Positions 1 through 12,645 of a stretch of DNA of 64,000 nt are shown here, in pieces; the first letter of the stretch is position 1; each line of letters begins with the position of its first letter. The translations under genes and the position numbers were made by a program. Under the pieces are notes generated by a model, which was not told the origin of the DNA, did no database searches, and saw only the letters and a list, made by a program, of their open reading frames with translations. Source of the stretch: Granulosicoccus sp. (lineage in GTDB: Bacteria > Pseudomonadota > Gammaproteobacteria > Granulosicoccales > Granulosicoccaceae); contig JAHDGK010000001.1 of assembly GCA_020627685.1 (NCBI GenBank), forward strand, positions 14,084-78,083, read 5' to 3'.

Positions 1-2102
<2,102 letters not shown>

Positions 2103-2118
2103 GGTCGACACAGACCGG

Positions 2119-2940
2119 TTAGCGACCCTGAAACAGATGCCGGTATAGGCGGCTCACGATGGGTCGCCGCTCTGAGTTATTGAGTTCCAACCGGACCTTG
2201 CCATCCGGATCCTTGGTGGCAGCCTCCACCCACTTAAGGTTCACTATCGATTTGCGGTGAATTTGAGTAAATGTTGCGTCATCCAACTGGGGCAGAAGTG
2301 CTCGCAATGATTCGCGAATAACAACGGACCTGTTGGCTGTGTGCACTTCAATGTATTTATCCGATGCTTCAAACAGGATCACGTCTTCCACTGGAATTAG
2401 GTAGACCTGATCGCCGACAGTGGCCCGGATGGTTTGAATCTTCTCACCCGGTTCTTCAGATGTTGTGGTCAATAATTTGACGATCTTATCGTTTATGGCC
2501 TCCGGTGCCTGAGCGAGTACGCGAGAGCCCATCTGAAGTTTTAGACGCTCAACGGTGTCTACCATTCTTTTGGCAGTGACCGGTTTAACCACGTAGTCCA
2601 CAGCTGCCAGTTCAAATGCTTCAATGGCGTGTTCTGTAAAGGCGGTGACAAACACGAAAAGAGGCAAGGGGTAATACTCAGGGTCAGACACCTCTGGCCA
2701 ATCTTCAACGATGGTCTGAACCACTTCTAAGCCGTTGGCACCGGGCATCTGTATATCAAGAAACGCGATATCAATTTTCCGGGTTTGTATCTCGCGTATA
2801 GCCTGAGTACCGGACTGACTACGGCTGACCACATCAACCTCTGGCCACAAGCTTTTAAGCTCATCTTCTAATGCTTCTAGCAACAGAGGCTCGTCGTCTG
2901 CCAGTAGGACAGACGGTGAAAGCGGTGAAATATCAGTCAT
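2119..2940 (-). CDS. LytTR-family response regulator (AlgR/LytR-like)
   Basis: Receiver domain (LLADDEPLLLEALE...IAFLDIQMPGANGLEV) followed by a LytTR DNA-binding domain (VEDVILFEASDKYIEVHT...FTQIHRKSIVNLKWV). Confidence 0.92.
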   Translation of the reverse strand: MTDISPLSPSVLLADDEPLLLEALEDELKSLWPEVDVVSRSQSGTQAIREIQTRKIDIAFLDIQMPGANGLEVVQTIVEDWPEVSDPEYYPLPLFVFVTAFTEHAIEAFELAAVDYVVKPVTAKRMVDTVERLKLQMGSRVLAQAPEAINDKIVKLLTTTSEEPGEKIQTIRATVGDQVYLIPVEDVILFEASDKYIEVHTANRSVVIRESLRALLPQLDDATFTQIHRKSIVNLKWVEAATKDPDGKVRLELNNSERRPIVSRLYRHLFQGR

Positions 2941-4003
2941 GGCTCACCGGTACGTTAATAGTGACCAATGTGCCGCCATTATCACCGCTCAACGGGGATT
3001 CGAAGGTGATGGATGCTCCGGTTCGGTAGGTTTCATTTAACCTTTCACGAACGCTTTTCAATCCGAATCCGCCGCCGTCGTCAGAGCTTTTCATGGGAAC
3101 ACCCGTATTTTTCACACTCAGCAACAGCTCTTTGTCTAACAAAACAGCATTAACGTCTAAGTGAGCGATGCCGTCATAGGGCTCAATACCATGTTTGATT
3201 GCGTTCTCAACCAGAGGCTGTAACAACAGAGACGGTAGTTTGAAATCGCCGACTGAAGGTGGCATGTGCAGATGATAATTCAGTCTTTCACCAAACCGAA
3301 TTTTCATCAATGCCAGGTAGTTCTCTAATATTTTGAACTCGTCTTCGACCGTACCTTCAGCATTCCTAGAGCCATCCAGTGTCGCTCTTAGAAATTCTAT
3401 AAGTTGATCTAGAAGGTGTTGCGCATCGGTAGGATTTTTGGTGATTAACACGCGTAGATTAGCCAGCGTGTTGAACAACATGTGCGGTTCTATCTGCGCT
3501 TTGAGCATCGATAGCTGCGCTTCGCTGGCTTGCAGTTGTAGTCGAGCGATATTTTCACGGGTGCTGTAATACCAGGTTGAGCCCACCGCCATAATCACAG
3601 AGAGCATCAGGGAGCCTAGAAATACAGATTCTGTGGGAATAACGCTAACAGGGTGTCCGAGTATCCAGCCGGCTAAGGAACGACCCAATACATAGCCTGT
3701 TAAAACAATAGCCATAAACGCTGTTGCGCGAATGGGCAAAGCGATGGGTGGCCGTCGGGATAAGAAGTAGGACCAACTCAGCATCATGATGCATAAGGTT
3801 TGTCCAATACACTGTGAGTAGGTCCAAACCGTCCAGTATGATTCTCGGTTAAGTTCGCTGATCATCAGCCACAGAAATAGCGCGAGCAACGAGCAGATGA
3901 AAATATTAATCACGACAACCATCACGGGGTGCAGTGAGGATATTCGCGACTTGGGCGTATTGCCTGTCATTCTTCGACTAAGCCGCTTTAACAAATTTTC
4001 CAT
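2933..4003 (-). CDS. LytS/AlgZ-like sensor histidine kinase
   Basis: Several TM segments, then the His_kinase signature QIEPHMLFNTLANLRVLI and HATPase LLLQPLVENAIKHGIEPYDG...GFGLKSVRERL. Start taken at internal Met (MENLLKRLSRR, 4003) because the longer ORF (to 4072) runs further into the upstream gene. Confidence 0.88.
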   Translation of the reverse strand: MENLLKRLSRRMTGNTPKSRISSLHPVMVVVINIFICSLLALFLWLMISELNRESYWTVWTYSQCIGQTLCIMMLSWSYFLSRRPPIALPIRATAFMAIVLTGYVLGRSLAGWILGHPVSVIPTESVFLGSLMLSVIMAVGSTWYYSTRENIARLQLQASEAQLSMLKAQIEPHMLFNTLANLRVLITKNPTDAQHLLDQLIEFLRATLDGSRNAEGTVEDEFKILENYLALMKIRFGERLNYHLHMPPSVGDFKLPSLLLQPLVENAIKHGIEPYDGIAHLDVNAVLLDKELLLSVKNTGVPMKSSDDGGGFGLKSVRERLNETYRTGASITFESPLSGDNGGTLVTINVPVSHD

Positions 4004-5507
4004 GAAAGCCCAGTGGCAAGTGATAGGGGAGGTTACACGTTGATATCGGTCCGTCTTGTACAGCTTCCGCATTGAACACAGACAGTGTTGTTTTCGAATT
4101 TTCCCAATCGAAAGCGGTGCCTACCAGCCATCCGCTTCCTTCCTTAGCGCCTGTTTTGGGTACGAAAACGTGCTCTTCGGCGATGAAGTTGTTCCCATAG
4201 GTCCAATTGGCGACTGAATCCTGTTTGCGATCGAATCTGGATATTTGGTTAAAACCGAAAACAGCATCGGGTAAATCTTGAGTTCTCGTTAACATCGATA
4301 AGGACTGGGTTCTGTAGCCGGCAAATCGCGGGTCAAAGCTTGGGAATTCGGCTCGCGAGAACGGTAAGGTTTCGGAACGGGCAGTTTTTGTGTCCAAATC
4401 AAGAATAATTTCCTGCGCCTTCGCCAGATCACGACTCTCAATTTCAGCTCGCGTGGGCAGCTTGCCAGCAACTGCATTTTTAACCGACGTGTTGAATTCC
4501 TTCCAGGGTTCTGAAGTCGCCACTTCGATGCGAAGCTGTTTGCCATCCTCCCAGGCATTGCCGAAGTGGAAAGCAAAAAATGGAGGGAGCTCGAAGCGAT
4601 GCTGCACGTTGAGAGTGGCTTTGTCGACTAGCAAAATTTCCACAGATCCGTCTTCGTCCCAACCTAGCATGTCAGCGAATGAGACATCGTGCCTACCTTC
4701 GAAGGTTATGGGCATCAGTACAAAAACAATAAAGCGTTCGGTTACTGCGAAATCATGGACCATGTTCGTGTGTGTCGCGTCGATGACCTGGGTTCGATTA
4801 AGCTCACCCGTGGCGGACATGTCGTAAATCACAAGCTTCCCGGCTCCAGATAGGTAACCGAAGTTCCATAAGTGGCCGTCCGGGTCCATTCGAGGATGAG
4901 CCGAAAATGAAACACCGTCGGTCTCTGGCGAAAAAACCTTCCTGCCTAAGGTATCTAGTGTTTTTGCATCCAGACGCCAAGCGGAACCTGCCTCCCATAA
5001 CGCTAACACCTCCTCGCCCAGTGGCAGTACAGAAATGTTGGCTACATTGAGATCGTCCGGTTTCAGAACGGGTAGGGCATCGCTCAAATGTGTGCCAAAT
5101 CCATCTCTTAGAAATCGACCTGCTGATTTCTCTTCGATCAGTTTCGTCGTTTGTACCATTTTTGCCCGGTGCACTAACTCACTGCCGTGTAAATCGAACG
5201 AGTGCACCATGCCGTCTCCATCGAACCAATGATGGTACTGAGTATCGCCTCGCTGCATTTTTGCAGGACCGTTTCTAAATAAAGTACCTCTAAGGTCTGA
5301 GGGCAGCGCCCGGTCAAACTTAACCCGCGTAGGTTCGTAGGATTCAGGAATAGACAAAAAGCTGCTGCTGAATGCCAGTTCTGGAGATAAAGGAGCGTTA
5401 GTTTTGGAAAGCTTAACAAGCTCTGATGCAAATGCAGCGGTGTTGCTAGCTATTCCCGCATTCAAACCCAGTAAACCTAAGGACTTCAGTAACTGTCGTC
5501 TATTCAC
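3978..5507 (-). CDS. Carotenoid oxygenase family protein with Tat-type signal
   Basis: MNRRQLLKSLGLLGLNAGIASNTAAFA Tat-like leader; RPE65/CCD-like FRNGPAKMQRGDTQYHHWFDGDGMVHSFDL, FSAHPRMDPDGHLWNFGY, NMVHDFAVTERFIVFV, GFHGKFV end. Confidence 0.9.
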   Translation of the reverse strand: MNRRQLLKSLGLLGLNAGIASNTAAFASELVKLSKTNAPLSPELAFSSSFLSIPESYEPTRVKFDRALPSDLRGTLFRNGPAKMQRGDTQYHHWFDGDGMVHSFDLHGSELVHRAKMVQTTKLIEEKSAGRFLRDGFGTHLSDALPVLKPDDLNVANISVLPLGEEVLALWEAGSAWRLDAKTLDTLGRKVFSPETDGVSFSAHPRMDPDGHLWNFGYLSGAGKLVIYDMSATGELNRTQVIDATHTNMVHDFAVTERFIVFVLMPITFEGRHDVSFADMLGWDEDGSVEILLVDKATLNVQHRFELPPFFAFHFGNAWEDGKQLRIEVATSEPWKEFNTSVKNAVAGKLPTRAEIESRDLAKAQEIILDLDTKTARSETLPFSRAEFPSFDPRFAGYRTQSLSMLTRTQDLPDAVFGFNQISRFDRKQDSVANWTYGNNFIAEEHVFVPKTGAKEGSGWLVGTAFDWENSKTTLSVFNAEAVQDGPISTCNLPYHLPLGFHGKFVKAA

Positions 5508-5524
5508 AGTGAGTCTCCCGGTGA

Positions 5525-5947
5525 CTAGTTCATGGATACGGTGATTTGCGTGCCGTCCTCTGGCACTTCAAACATTACGTCTGCCCATTTAGGTGCGCCG
5601 AAAACCCGTGTGCCGTTTAGAGAGGCGCCCCAGGGTTCGTTGGGTATTCCCAAAAGATTGGTATCCAGATCTTCATTTCCGTTAGCGTCCTGGAAGAGCA
5701 TTACCGCGTATTCACCCACTGGAATATTGTCGAAGGTGACAGAGACGGATTCCTTTAGCGATGCAACGCCCATTACGTGAGACGCTTTTTTTGTAAACGT
5801 CTGCGCACTGTTGAATACAGCGATTCGAATCTCCCCGTTGTTGACTTGGATATTTTCCAAATTAAGCGTAAGGGTGGCAGCTGAGGAAATACTTGCAAAA
5901 ACCAATGTGCTGCATGTTAGTGCGGCTTTTAGTGTTAGGTGTTTCAT
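5525..5947 (-). CDS. DUF2141-type secreted protein
   Basis: Signal peptide MKHLTLKAALTCSTLVFASISSAA, then LTLNLENIQVNNGEIRIAVFNSAQTF...VSVTFDNIPVGEYAVMLFQDANGNEDLDTNLLGIPNEPWG. Start moved to the ATG at 5947, in front of the signal peptide. Confidence 0.8.
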   Translation of the reverse strand: MKHLTLKAALTCSTLVFASISSAATLTLNLENIQVNNGEIRIAVFNSAQTFTKKASHVMGVASLKESVSVTFDNIPVGEYAVMLFQDANGNEDLDTNLLGIPNEPWGASLNGTRVFGAPKWADVMFEVPEDGTQITVSMN

Positions 5948-6271
5948 ATCTTTCTCCGACGTTGTTTGCGTAAGGTGCATGTTCAAATTACGGCAGGCAC
6001 GGAACGAAATCTTGTTATTTGCGACGAAACGACCAGTGGGTGGCGTGAAATGCAGAATTCCGGAAACTCGCAGCAACGAGCCAGTTGTTTTTCGGCAAAT
6101 CAAACTGTGGCCCGGCGGCGAAAATCGTTTATTCCGCTAAAATGAAACGGGCTGTCGGAAAAAGAGCCAAGGCGTGCGTGAAAGTACTCCGCGATGGCGT
6201 TAAGTTCCTAATAGTGAACAGTTTTTGCAGCAACTACGTATACAGTTTGTCACACAGAGTAAGTCGAACGC

Positions 6272-8299
6272 ATGTCTGAACTACTAATTAAACGTCCTGA
6301 TTTTTCGTCCTTGCAAGTTGAGTTGATTGAAAAACAGTTGGATGCACTTTTAGCTGAATGCCAGAAAGTCGTTGATGAAGTTGCAACAGTGGACGCACCC
6401 ACGTGGGAAACGTTGATGCAGCCATTGGGAGAGGTACACAATGCGCTCAGCCTCTTTTGGTCTCCAGTCAGTCACTTAAATTCTGTGATGAACAATGATG
6501 AGCTTCGGGAAGTTAACAAGCAATGCTTACCAAAACTGAGTAGCTACTACACCGCCCTGGGTCAGAACTCTGCGTTATACAACGCCACGCTGGCATTAAA
6601 AAATTCCGAAGCTTTCGCCTCCTTGTTACCCGAACAACAAGCACAGATAGATCAAGACTTAAGAGATTTCGAATTAGGTGGGGTATCACTAGACGATACC
6701 GCTAAAACCCGCTTCGGAGAAATAGCGCTCGAGCTATCGCGTTTAAAAACTGAATTTTCTGACAATGTGCTTGACGCTACCAACGCCTGGGAAAAGTGTG
6801 TTGAAACCGAACAAGCACTGGATGGAATGCCATCGTCCGCTATTGCTGCCGCACGACAGCGAGCTGAGACAAAAGGTAAAAGCGGCTATCTGTTGAACTT
6901 GGAATTTCCAAGTTATATGGCTGTCATGATGTTCGCGAACGATCGTGCATTACGAGAGGAGATGTACACCGCGTTCGCAACTCGAGCATCAGACCAAGGT
7001 CCTTTTGCAAAGCAGTTCGATAACAGCGAAAAAATAGAACAAATCCTAACCTTGAGGGCTGAAAAAGCACAACTACTTGGGTTCGATAGCTATGCCGATC
7101 TATCGGTGGTTCCTAAGATGGTGGAATCTCCGCAGCAGGTATTGGACTTTTTGAATAATCTAGCGGATAAAGCGGTGCCTGTTGCTCGCGCTGAATTTCA
7201 AGAGCTTAAAACATTCGCACAAGAATCTTTAGGGATGGATGATGTCGCTGCCTGGGATGTCGCGTATGTCAGTGATCGTTTGAAAAAACAATTGCACGAT
7301 GTGTCAGACGAAGAACTAAAACCTTACTTTCCGGCCGATAAAGCCATACCCGGTATGTTTGCTGTGGTGGGTAAATTATTCGGCTTAAGCATTGAGCCTA
7401 TCGAAGACGTCGATGTTTACCATCCGGATGTCAGGCTATACGGTATTAAAGATTCACAGGGCAGGGCGCGAGGTGAATTTTACTTAGATAACTATGCGCG
7501 AGAAAACAAGCGCGGTGGCGCTTGGATGGATGTGTGCGCAACACGGCAACGTGTCGGCGAGAGCGTGCAACAACCCATTGCTTATTTAACGTGCAACCTG
7601 ACACCACCTGTGGGTGATGACCCTGCGCTGTTAACTCATATGGAGGTCACGACCTTGTTCCATGAGTTTGGTCATGGGCTGCATCATATGCTGACGCAAG
7701 TAGAGACGGCGGGTGTATCGGGTATTAATGGTGTTGAGTGGGATGCGGTCGAATTGCCTAGTCAGTTTTTAGAAAACTGGTGCTGGGAGCGCGAATCTAT
7801 CGATCTTATTAGCGGCCACTATCAAACCGGTGATGCGCTGCCCGATGAATTGCTGGAAAAAATGCGTAATGCCCGTAATTTTCAGTCGGCCATGCAATTG
7901 GTACGTCAGTTGGAATTTTCCTTGTTTGATATGCAACTGCACCTTGATGCGACTCCGGAAAAAGCACCGGACGTACAAGCCACACTCAATGCTATCAGGG
8001 AAAAAGTTGCCGCTGTAGATGCGCCTTCATTCAACCGATTCCAGACGAGCTTCTCGCACATATTTGCCGGTGGTTATAGCGCGGGCTATTTTAGTTATAA
8101 ATGGGCTGAAGTATTGTCTGCAGATGCATTTTCTCGTTTTGAAGAAGAGGGCATCTTTAACGAAGACGTAGGCCGTGACTTCCTTACCCAGGTGTTGGAA
8201 GTGGGTGGATCGCGAGATGCCATGAGTTCTTTCAAAGCATTTAGAGGTAGAGAGCCCAAGGTGGATGCTTTGCTTCGTCATTCCGGCTTAGCGGCATAG
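6272..8299 (+). CDS. prlC: M3-family oligopeptidase A
   Basis: Zinc site TTLFHEFGHGLHHMLT, with a full-length M3 peptidase architecture (675 aa). Confidence 0.93.
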   Translation: MSELLIKRPDFSSLQVELIEKQLDALLAECQKVVDEVATVDAPTWETLMQPLGEVHNALSLFWSPVSHLNSVMNNDELREVNKQCLPKLSSYYTALGQNSALYNATLALKNSEAFASLLPEQQAQIDQDLRDFELGGVSLDDTAKTRFGEIALELSRLKTEFSDNVLDATNAWEKCVETEQALDGMPSSAIAAARQRAETKGKSGYLLNLEFPSYMAVMMFANDRALREEMYTAFATRASDQGPFAKQFDNSEKIEQILTLRAEKAQLLGFDSYADLSVVPKMVESPQQVLDFLNNLADKAVPVARAEFQELKTFAQESLGMDDVAAWDVAYVSDRLKKQLHDVSDEELKPYFPADKAIPGMFAVVGKLFGLSIEPIEDVDVYHPDVRLYGIKDSQGRARGEFYLDNYARENKRGGAWMDVCATRQRVGESVQQPIAYLTCNLTPPVGDDPALLTHMEVTTLFHEFGHGLHHMLTQVETAGVSGINGVEWDAVELPSQFLENWCWERESIDLISGHYQTGDALPDELLEKMRNARNFQSAMQLVRQLEFSLFDMQLHLDATPEKAPDVQATLNAIREKVAAVDAPSFNRFQTSFSHIFAGGYSAGYFSYKWAEVLSADAFSRFEEEGIFNEDVGRDFLTQVLEVGGSRDAMSSFKAFRGREPKVDALLRHSGLAA

Positions 8300-8317
8300 C
8301 AGGCGATACGCTAACTT

Positions 8318-9775
8318 ATGAAATATCGTGATCTTCGAGATTTTATTGAAGGACTGGAATCAAAAGGGGAGCTGGTACGCATTAGCGAACCCGTCGATCC
8401 CAATTTAGAGATCACAGAGATTTGCGATCGCACGTTGAGAAGCGGTGGCCCGGCAATCCTTTTTGAAAACCCGATAGGTAGTGATGTCCCGTTGTTGGGT
8501 AACTTATTTGGTACGCCGGAGCGCGTAGCGTTTGGCATGGGTGAGGACTCAGTAGAAGCGTTGCGAGAAGTGGGCAAGCTACTCGCGTTTTTAAAAGAAC
8601 CCGATCCTCCAAAGGGTTTGAAAGATGCGTGGAACACCTTGCCGATATTTAAAAAGGTGCTGGATATGGCGCCAAAGACAACCCGCTCGGCGGCTTGTCA
8701 GCAAGAAGAGTGGGACACCGTTGATCTTTCTCGCCTACCTGTTCAGACATGTTGGCCTGGTGATGCAGGGCCGCTAATAACTTGGGGACTGGTGATTACG
8801 AAGGGTCCGCATAAGAAACGCCAGAACATGGGTATCTATCGCATGCAAGTGATAGGTAAGAATAAAACCATCATGCGTTGGTTAAGTCATAGAGGCGGGG
8901 CGTTGGATTTTCGTGAATGGCAACAAACGCATCCGGGCGAACCCTTTCCGGTATCGGTAGTTCTCGGTGCTGATCCGGCAACTATTTTAGGCGCAGTAAC
9001 GCCTGTGCCGGATACCTTGTCTGAGCATGCCTTTGCAGGACTACTGCGAGGGGAAAGAACCTTATTAGCAACAGCTAAGCTTTCGGACTTACAAGTACCG
9101 GCATCAGCAGAATTCGTACTTGAAGGTTTTTTGCATCCAGGAGAGATGGCGCCTGAAGGACCGTTTGGAGATCACACCGGTTATTACAACGAGGTGGATG
9201 AGTTTCCGGTGTTTACTATTGAGAAAGTGACACACCGTAAAGATCCTATCTATCATTCTACTTACACCGGTAGACCGCCTGATGAGCCGGCTATTTTGGG
9301 TGTTGCATTGAATGAAGTGTTCGTGCCCATTCTGCAAAAGCAGTTTCCTGAGATAACAGATTTCTACTTACCGCCAGAAGGCTGCTCTTATCGAATGGCC
9401 GTGGTGAGTATGAAAAAGCAGTATCCGGGTCATGCTAAGCGCGTCATGATGGGCGTGTGGTCGTTTCTGCGGCAGTTCATGTATACCAAGTTTGTCATCG
9501 TTGTTGATGACGATGTCAATGCGCGCTCCTGGGAAGATGTTATTTGGGCGATTACCACGCGCATGGACCCAAGTCGGGATACCACCCTTATAGAAAGCAC
9601 ACCTATCGATTACTTAGACTTCGCATCACCGGTGTCTGGGTTGGGTTCCAAGATGGGTATGGATGCGACGAATAAGCTTCCGGGTGAAACGAATCGTGAA
9701 TGGGGTGAGCCCATTCAAATGTCAGATTCGGTAAAGGAACGCGTCGATGAGCTCTGGCCAAAACTGGGCCTGTAA
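8318..9775 (+). CDS. ubiD: UbiD family decarboxylase (4-hydroxy-3-polyprenylbenzoate decarboxylase)
   Basis: [100 protein letters not shown]. Confidence 0.95.
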   Translation: MKYRDLRDFIEGLESKGELVRISEPVDPNLEITEICDRTLRSGGPAILFENPIGSDVPLLGNLFGTPERVAFGMGEDSVEALREVGKLLAFLKEPDPPKGLKDAWNTLPIFKKVLDMAPKTTRSAACQQEEWDTVDLSRLPVQTCWPGDAGPLITWGLVITKGPHKKRQNMGIYRMQVIGKNKTIMRWLSHRGGALDFREWQQTHPGEPFPVSVVLGADPATILGAVTPVPDTLSEHAFAGLLRGERTLLATAKLSDLQVPASAEFVLEGFLHPGEMAPEGPFGDHTGYYNEVDEFPVFTIEKVTHRKDPIYHSTYTGRPPDEPAILGVALNEVFVPILQKQFPEITDFYLPPEGCSYRMAVVSMKKQYPGHAKRVMMGVWSFLRQFMYTKFVIVVDDDVNARSWEDVIWAITTRMDPSRDTTLIESTPIDYLDFASPVSGLGSKMGMDATNKLPGETNREWGEPIQMSDSVKERVDELWPKLGL

Positions 9776-9778
9776 CTA

Positions 9779-12481
9779 TCAGGCGCAGGCTTCTTCGGCT
9801 AAGTCTATAAAGTTGGCGTAATGGCTAAGCTTTACCGGATCTATGTCGGCCAGTTGCTTGGCCATTTCACGCGCTGGTAGCGGCTTCGAAAAATAATATC
9901 CCTGGTAGCTTTCGCACCCTTGCTCTAACAACAAAGGGAATACGCCTGCATCCTCAACACCTTCAGCGATAACACGAATCCCTAAGGTGTTAGCCAATGC
10001 GATAATACTTTTAACGATCGATACTGCGTGAGGGTATCGCGCGATATCGGCGATAAACGAGCGATCAATTTTCAGATGATCGAGCGGTAGCTGGCTTAAA
10101 TACGCTAAAGAGGAATAGCCTGTACCGAAATCATCCAAGGATATTTGTACACCCAGATGTTTAAGGTGGTGAATGATATCTGTCTCAATGGTTTCAACCA
10201 TGGCAGATTCTGTAATCTCCAGCACCAAACTGTCGGGACGCATGCTGTGCCTGTTGAGAATGGCTTCTACTCTGTCGGCAAATCCTGGCATCCCTAATTG
10301 TCTGACAGACACATTTACCGACATCGTTGTCGCAGGGCTGATAAGACCTTTCTTCAGCCAGATTCTATGTTGACCACAGGCTTGGCTGATAGCCCATTCT
10401 CCGAGCTCACCAATGAGTCCCGTTTCTTCCAGGACATCGATAAAGACTGCGGGGCTGATCTGCTCGCCGTTCTCTTGTGGCCATCGTAAAAGTGCTTCAA
10501 AACCGAGTAGTCGTTGCTCTTTTATAAGCACTTGGGGTTGATAGTACAGTTCAAAATCGTGCTTATCGACAGCTCTTCGTAGGCTGGTTAACAGTGCAGA
10601 TTTATTTTTCTGGCCTTGATCTAATTTAGGCGTATAGACGACATGCCTTGATCGTCCGGAAGATTTTGCGCGATACAGTGCGACATCTGCTTGTTTGATC
10701 AGCGCGTTCGCATCCTCTTCCATGGAGGGAGTGGAACTGCTTAAGTTTGCTATACCAATACTCGCAGAGATAGTAATCTCATCCATGGTTAGCAAGAATG
10801 GATCTTTAAGTGTTGAGATGAGATTCTGCGCTACCAAGTGCGCCTCGGTGGTGTCCGTTAACGTATTTAATACAACGGCAAACTGATCACCGCTTAAACG
10901 GGAAACACTATCTTCGTCTCGCACAACTTGACGCAGTCGGCTAGCGACCTGTTGAAGTAACTCATCACCAGCGTTGTGACCCCAAGTATCGTTTACCGCT
11001 TTAAAGCCGTCTAAACCAATAAAGAGCAGGGATACAATAGAATCAGGTCTTCTCGTTTCTACACAACGATTTAAATGCCTTAGAAAACTGGACCTATTTG
11101 GTAAACTGGTCAGTTCATCTTCGTGCGCAATTTGCTTTAGACGTCTTTCGGCTAAGTGCTGATCGGTGATGTCGTTAATGACCATCAAGCAACCGGTATT
11201 GAGATCTAATTCGTCCATGAGGGTGGTTGCATTGACACTGACGTAGCGAACCTCATTGCTCGATAGGTTTAAGCGCACAATGCTGTTGTAGGTTTCGCGT
11301 TTTCTTAAGGTGTTGTGCATATCCAGAAGTGTCTGGCTTCTGTCATCTTCATGAAACGCATCTACCCAGCCACTGCCAAGCGTCTGCTCCATTGAATGCC
11401 CACAAAGGTCGCACCAAGCGGCGTTAGCATAATCACAAGTCCAGTCCCGGTTGAGCTTGAGTATGCCTACCGGTGCTAAACGCTTGAGAGTTTCGTACTG
11501 CACGACGGTGTCTTGCAGTTCGCGAATGGACTCAACACGATCCGTAACATCATGGATGACAAGCGTTGAGTAGACGTCCCTGCCGACACGCGTGTGAAAC
11601 ACAGCGATTTCCACGGGGAATTCCTGGCCACTGGCGCGGCAGGCCAAAACATCTTTAAGTCTTAGCGGTCTTGTTTCGCTACCTTGATTTGAGCTACTGA
11701 AGATATCTGCCTGATCCAGAATGTTTGTCAAAACATCTGATGGTAAAAACGTATTGAACGATGAGCCTAAAGCGACATCAGCGCTCAGACCAAAGAGTCG
11801 TTCGCTAGCTGGATTAAATGCAGTTACCGTTGCGAATTCATCCAGCGTTACGACACCGTCAAATGTAGTGTCAAGCAAAGTGGCTAGCTGTCGACTGGTT
11901 TGGCCGATATCTGCAATGACGTTGTTAATGCCTTGGTTAACGATACTGTTAAGATGAATACGAATAAACGCATCGAGCATCGACTGCAAACGATTCACCA
12001 TAACCAGATCGAACGTATGGTGAGCATTTGCAATAAACAGCAAGGATGTCACCAATGACTTTTCGCGCATGGGAAGTAGCGCAAATGAATGCACTCTGGG
12101 ATGACAGCTCGGTAGATTGGCACTCAGCATTCGTCTGGCATTGTTGCTGAAGGTCGCCTTCATGTTCTTAATAACTTCGCTCATCAGCGAGTCAGGCTGT
12201 CGGTTCAGCAACGTGTCGTACTGACGGTTGAACGTATCTTCACCGGCGTAGGACACTGCGGCATTGAGAGACAATGCACCATCCGTATCCAGTCTGAGTA
12301 CGCAACCATAGTTTGCGCCACTCACGGTTAAGGCTTCAATGATGAGCTCCTCGCTAAGCTCGCGCATAGAAAGGCCGCTGGCAACTCTGTCACCAATTCG
12401 CTCTAGGAAACGATACTGTATGTTGTCAACTGACTGACGCGCTTCCGCATCTGCGCATTGTTCAGCACTCGTCTCGTTCAC
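9779..12481 (-). CDS. GAF/PAS-GGDEF-EAL c-di-GMP signalling protein
   Basis: PAS blocks (LLDTTFDGVVTLDEFATVTAFNPASERLFGL), GGDEF-type domain (DELTSLPNRSSFLRHL...RLSGDQFAVVL), EAL domain (GFEALLRWPQ...DDFGTGYSSLAYLSQLPLDHLKIDRSFI). Confidence 0.93.
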   Translation of the reverse strand: MNETSAEQCADAEARQSVDNIQYRFLERIGDRVASGLSMRELSEELIIEALTVSGANYGCVLRLDTDGALSLNAAVSYAGEDTFNRQYDTLLNRQPDSLMSEVIKNMKATFSNNARRMLSANLPSCHPRVHSFALLPMREKSLVTSLLFIANAHHTFDLVMVNRLQSMLDAFIRIHLNSIVNQGINNVIADIGQTSRQLATLLDTTFDGVVTLDEFATVTAFNPASERLFGLSADVALGSSFNTFLPSDVLTNILDQADIFSSSNQGSETRPLRLKDVLACRASGQEFPVEIAVFHTRVGRDVYSTLVIHDVTDRVESIRELQDTVVQYETLKRLAPVGILKLNRDWTCDYANAAWCDLCGHSMEQTLGSGWVDAFHEDDRSQTLLDMHNTLRKRETYNSIVRLNLSSNEVRYVSVNATTLMDELDLNTGCLMVINDITDQHLAERRLKQIAHEDELTSLPNRSSFLRHLNRCVETRRPDSIVSLLFIGLDGFKAVNDTWGHNAGDELLQQVASRLRQVVRDEDSVSRLSGDQFAVVLNTLTDTTEAHLVAQNLISTLKDPFLLTMDEITISASIGIANLSSSTPSMEEDANALIKQADVALYRAKSSGRSRHVVYTPKLDQGQKNKSALLTSLRRAVDKHDFELYYQPQVLIKEQRLLGFEALLRWPQENGEQISPAVFIDVLEETGLIGELGEWAISQACGQHRIWLKKGLISPATTMSVNVSVRQLGMPGFADRVEAILNRHSMRPDSLVLEITESAMVETIETDIIHHLKHLGVQISLDDFGTGYSSLAYLSQLPLDHLKIDRSFIADIARYPHAVSIVKSIIALANTLGIRVIAEGVEDAGVFPLLLEQGCESYQGYYFSKPLPAREMAKQLADIDPVKLSHYANFIDLAEEACA

Positions 12482-12645
12482 CTGAATCTGTATTCCTTAA
12501 ACCCGTTGATAGTTGCCTAGGTAAACCCAACCACGGTGAATCCAGTAGATTCTCAAACAGCGGTTTGGCGACTATTGAGTGTAGTGCACAGAATTTATAG
12601 TGCCCCCGGGTTTTACACTTTGACGACAGTTTTTTAATGGTGCGT

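Noticed and set aside
4390-4827. 145-aa plus-strand ORF inside the carotenoid oxygenase gene
   Set aside because: Antisense shadow; the opposite strand has continuous family motifs.
9767-9785. Short GCCTG...CAGGC dyad at the ubiD / GGDEF-EAL convergent junction
   Set aside because: Only a 5-bp stem with no T-tract; too weak to call a terminator.
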